The position numbers and the translations under genes are program-made. From NCBI GenBank assembly GCA_902782895.1, contig CACZPA010000060.1, positions 1 through 22,073 on the forward strand: a stretch of 22,073 nucleotides of DNA. Direction: 5' to 3'. Below the pieces are notes generated by a model that saw only the letters and a list, made by a program, of their open reading frames with translations, was not told the origin of the DNA and did not search any database. This stretch comes from an uncultured Eubacteriales bacterium. GTDB lineage: Bacteria; Bacillota; Clostridia; Lachnospirales; Bianqueaceae. Shown in pieces: positions 21,468 to 22,073 of this stretch (position 1 is the stretch's first letter; each line of letters starts with the position of its first letter).

Positions 21468-22073
21468 ATGTTATCTTTTGCCGAAAGGATTGCCTCTGCT
21501 CTTTCACTGAAGCAGGAGCATGTACAGGCCGTTATCGATTTACTGAATGAGGGAAATACGATCCCTTTTATTGCCCGTTACCGTAAAGAAGCGCACGGTT
21601 CTTTGGACGATCAGACGATCCGTCAGATCGCGGAGAAGCTGGACTCCATCCGCAATCTGGAGGAACGCCGGGAGGAGATCCGCAATCTGATCGAGAAGGC
21701 CGGCGTGATGAACGACGAGATCAATAAAGCGGTTTCGGAAGCATTAACCCTCTCTGATCTCGAGGATATCTATCGTCCCTACCGTCCGAAACGCAGGACC
21801 AGAGCTTCTGTCGCTAAGGAAAAAGGACTGGAGCCTCTTGCCGAGGAGATCCTCAGCCAGCATCGGAAAAGCCCTGCTCCCGAGGAGCTTGCTGTCGCTT
21901 ATGTGGACGAGGAAAAAGGCGTCAACAGTATCGAGGAAGCAATCGCCGGCGCGATGGACATCATCGCGGAGAGAATCTCCGACGATGCGGATATGCGCAA
22001 AGAGCTGCGGGACGAGATGACCGAGAACGGTATTCTGACATCCGAGGGGACGACAGAAGAAACATCTGTCTAC
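21468..22073 (+). CDS. tex: Tex-type S1 RNA-binding transcription accessory protein, N-terminal part (cut by window end)
   Basis: The first 202 codons of a protein that is normally about 710-780 residues. The ATG at 21468 follows AAAGGAG by 9 bases. The visible part matches the Tex N-terminal helical domain: LLNEGNTIPFIARYRKEAHGSLDD at the start (residues 25-48), a charged helix region with LEERREEIRNLI, then LEDIYRPYRPKRRTRA (about 99-114) and KGLEPLAEEIL. Full Tex proteins continue with a YqgF-like domain, helix-hairpin-helix motifs and an S1 domain that binds nucleic acid; these lie beyond the window. Family members influence transcription and stress or toxin gene expression and bind RNA polymerase and RNA. 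This is the only plus-strand gene here and is divergent from the CBS gene. Confidence 0.95.
   Translation, partial: MLSFAERIASALSLKQEHVQAVIDLLNEGNTIPFIARYRKEAHGSLDDQTIRQIAEKLDSIRNLEERREEIRNLIEKAGVMNDEINKAVSEALTLSDLEDIYRPYRPKRRTRASVAKEKGLEPLAEEILSQHRKSPAPEELAVAYVDEEKGVNSIEEAIAGAMDIIAERISDDADMRKELRDEMTENGILTSEGTTEETSVY

Overview
The window looks like a chromosomal housekeeping segment from an anaerobic Firmicute of the class Clostridia, possibly a Lachnospiraceae relative. The reasons are strong AGGAGG Shine-Dalgarno sites, textbook TTGACA/TATAAT promoters in AT-rich gaps, an RNase P RNA with type A rather than Bacillus type B landmarks, and several gene families I associate with Clostridia (DUF5685, a Cys-tailed J-domain protein, an M29 peptidase with a long N-terminal extension, and a CBS-pair protein that starts with an AFFLTPKS-like sequence). 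The taxonomy is inference; no 16S or other marker is present. Almost every gene is on the minus strand, so transcription runs from right to left. Only tex, at the far right, is on the plus strand.

Layout in the direction of transcription. The divergent region at 21190-21467 serves tex (rightward, cut by the window end) and a CBS-pair protein (leftward). Below the CBS gene comes a hairpin terminator, then a small alarmone synthetase (relQ type) with its own promoter, then tRNA-Gly(CCC) with a consensus promoter. From tRNA-Gly onward lies a leftward run of about 16 kb with tiny gaps or overlaps and no convincing terminator: rlmI-type rRNA methyltransferase, uvrB, uvrA, radA, an unknown membrane-anchored protein, purM, purN, purD, a rhaM-like mutarotase, rnpB (RNase P RNA, own promoter), DUF5685, a J-domain protein, a polytopic membrane protein and ftsH. 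Two hairpins then end the run. Further left come tRNA-Gln(CTG), with a perfect promoter and a strong terminator, and a set consisting of an M29 aminopeptidase, trxB and the start of a protein made of Gln/Tyr-rich 11-residue repeats that is cut by the left edge.

How the genes fit together: uvrB-uvrA-radA is a DNA repair block; purM-purN-purD is a partial purine block (purF, purH and others are not here); DUF5685/J-domain/membrane protein/ftsH is a tightly coupled set suggestive of protein quality control at the membrane; CBS protein plus alarmone synthetase suggests a nucleotide-signalling neighbourhood. Four genes appear to use non-ATG starts placed correctly behind strong ribosome binding sites (TTG for the peptidase and the CBS gene, GTG for rlmI and relQ).

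I see no insertion sequence, phage, CRISPR array or defence island. The least explained parts are the 11-residue repeat protein at the left edge, the rnpB-DUF5685-J-protein-membrane protein-ftsH cluster (with a possible isoprenoid-synthase-like motif pair in DUF5685), and the DarB/CbpB-like CBS gene next to the alarmone synthetase.
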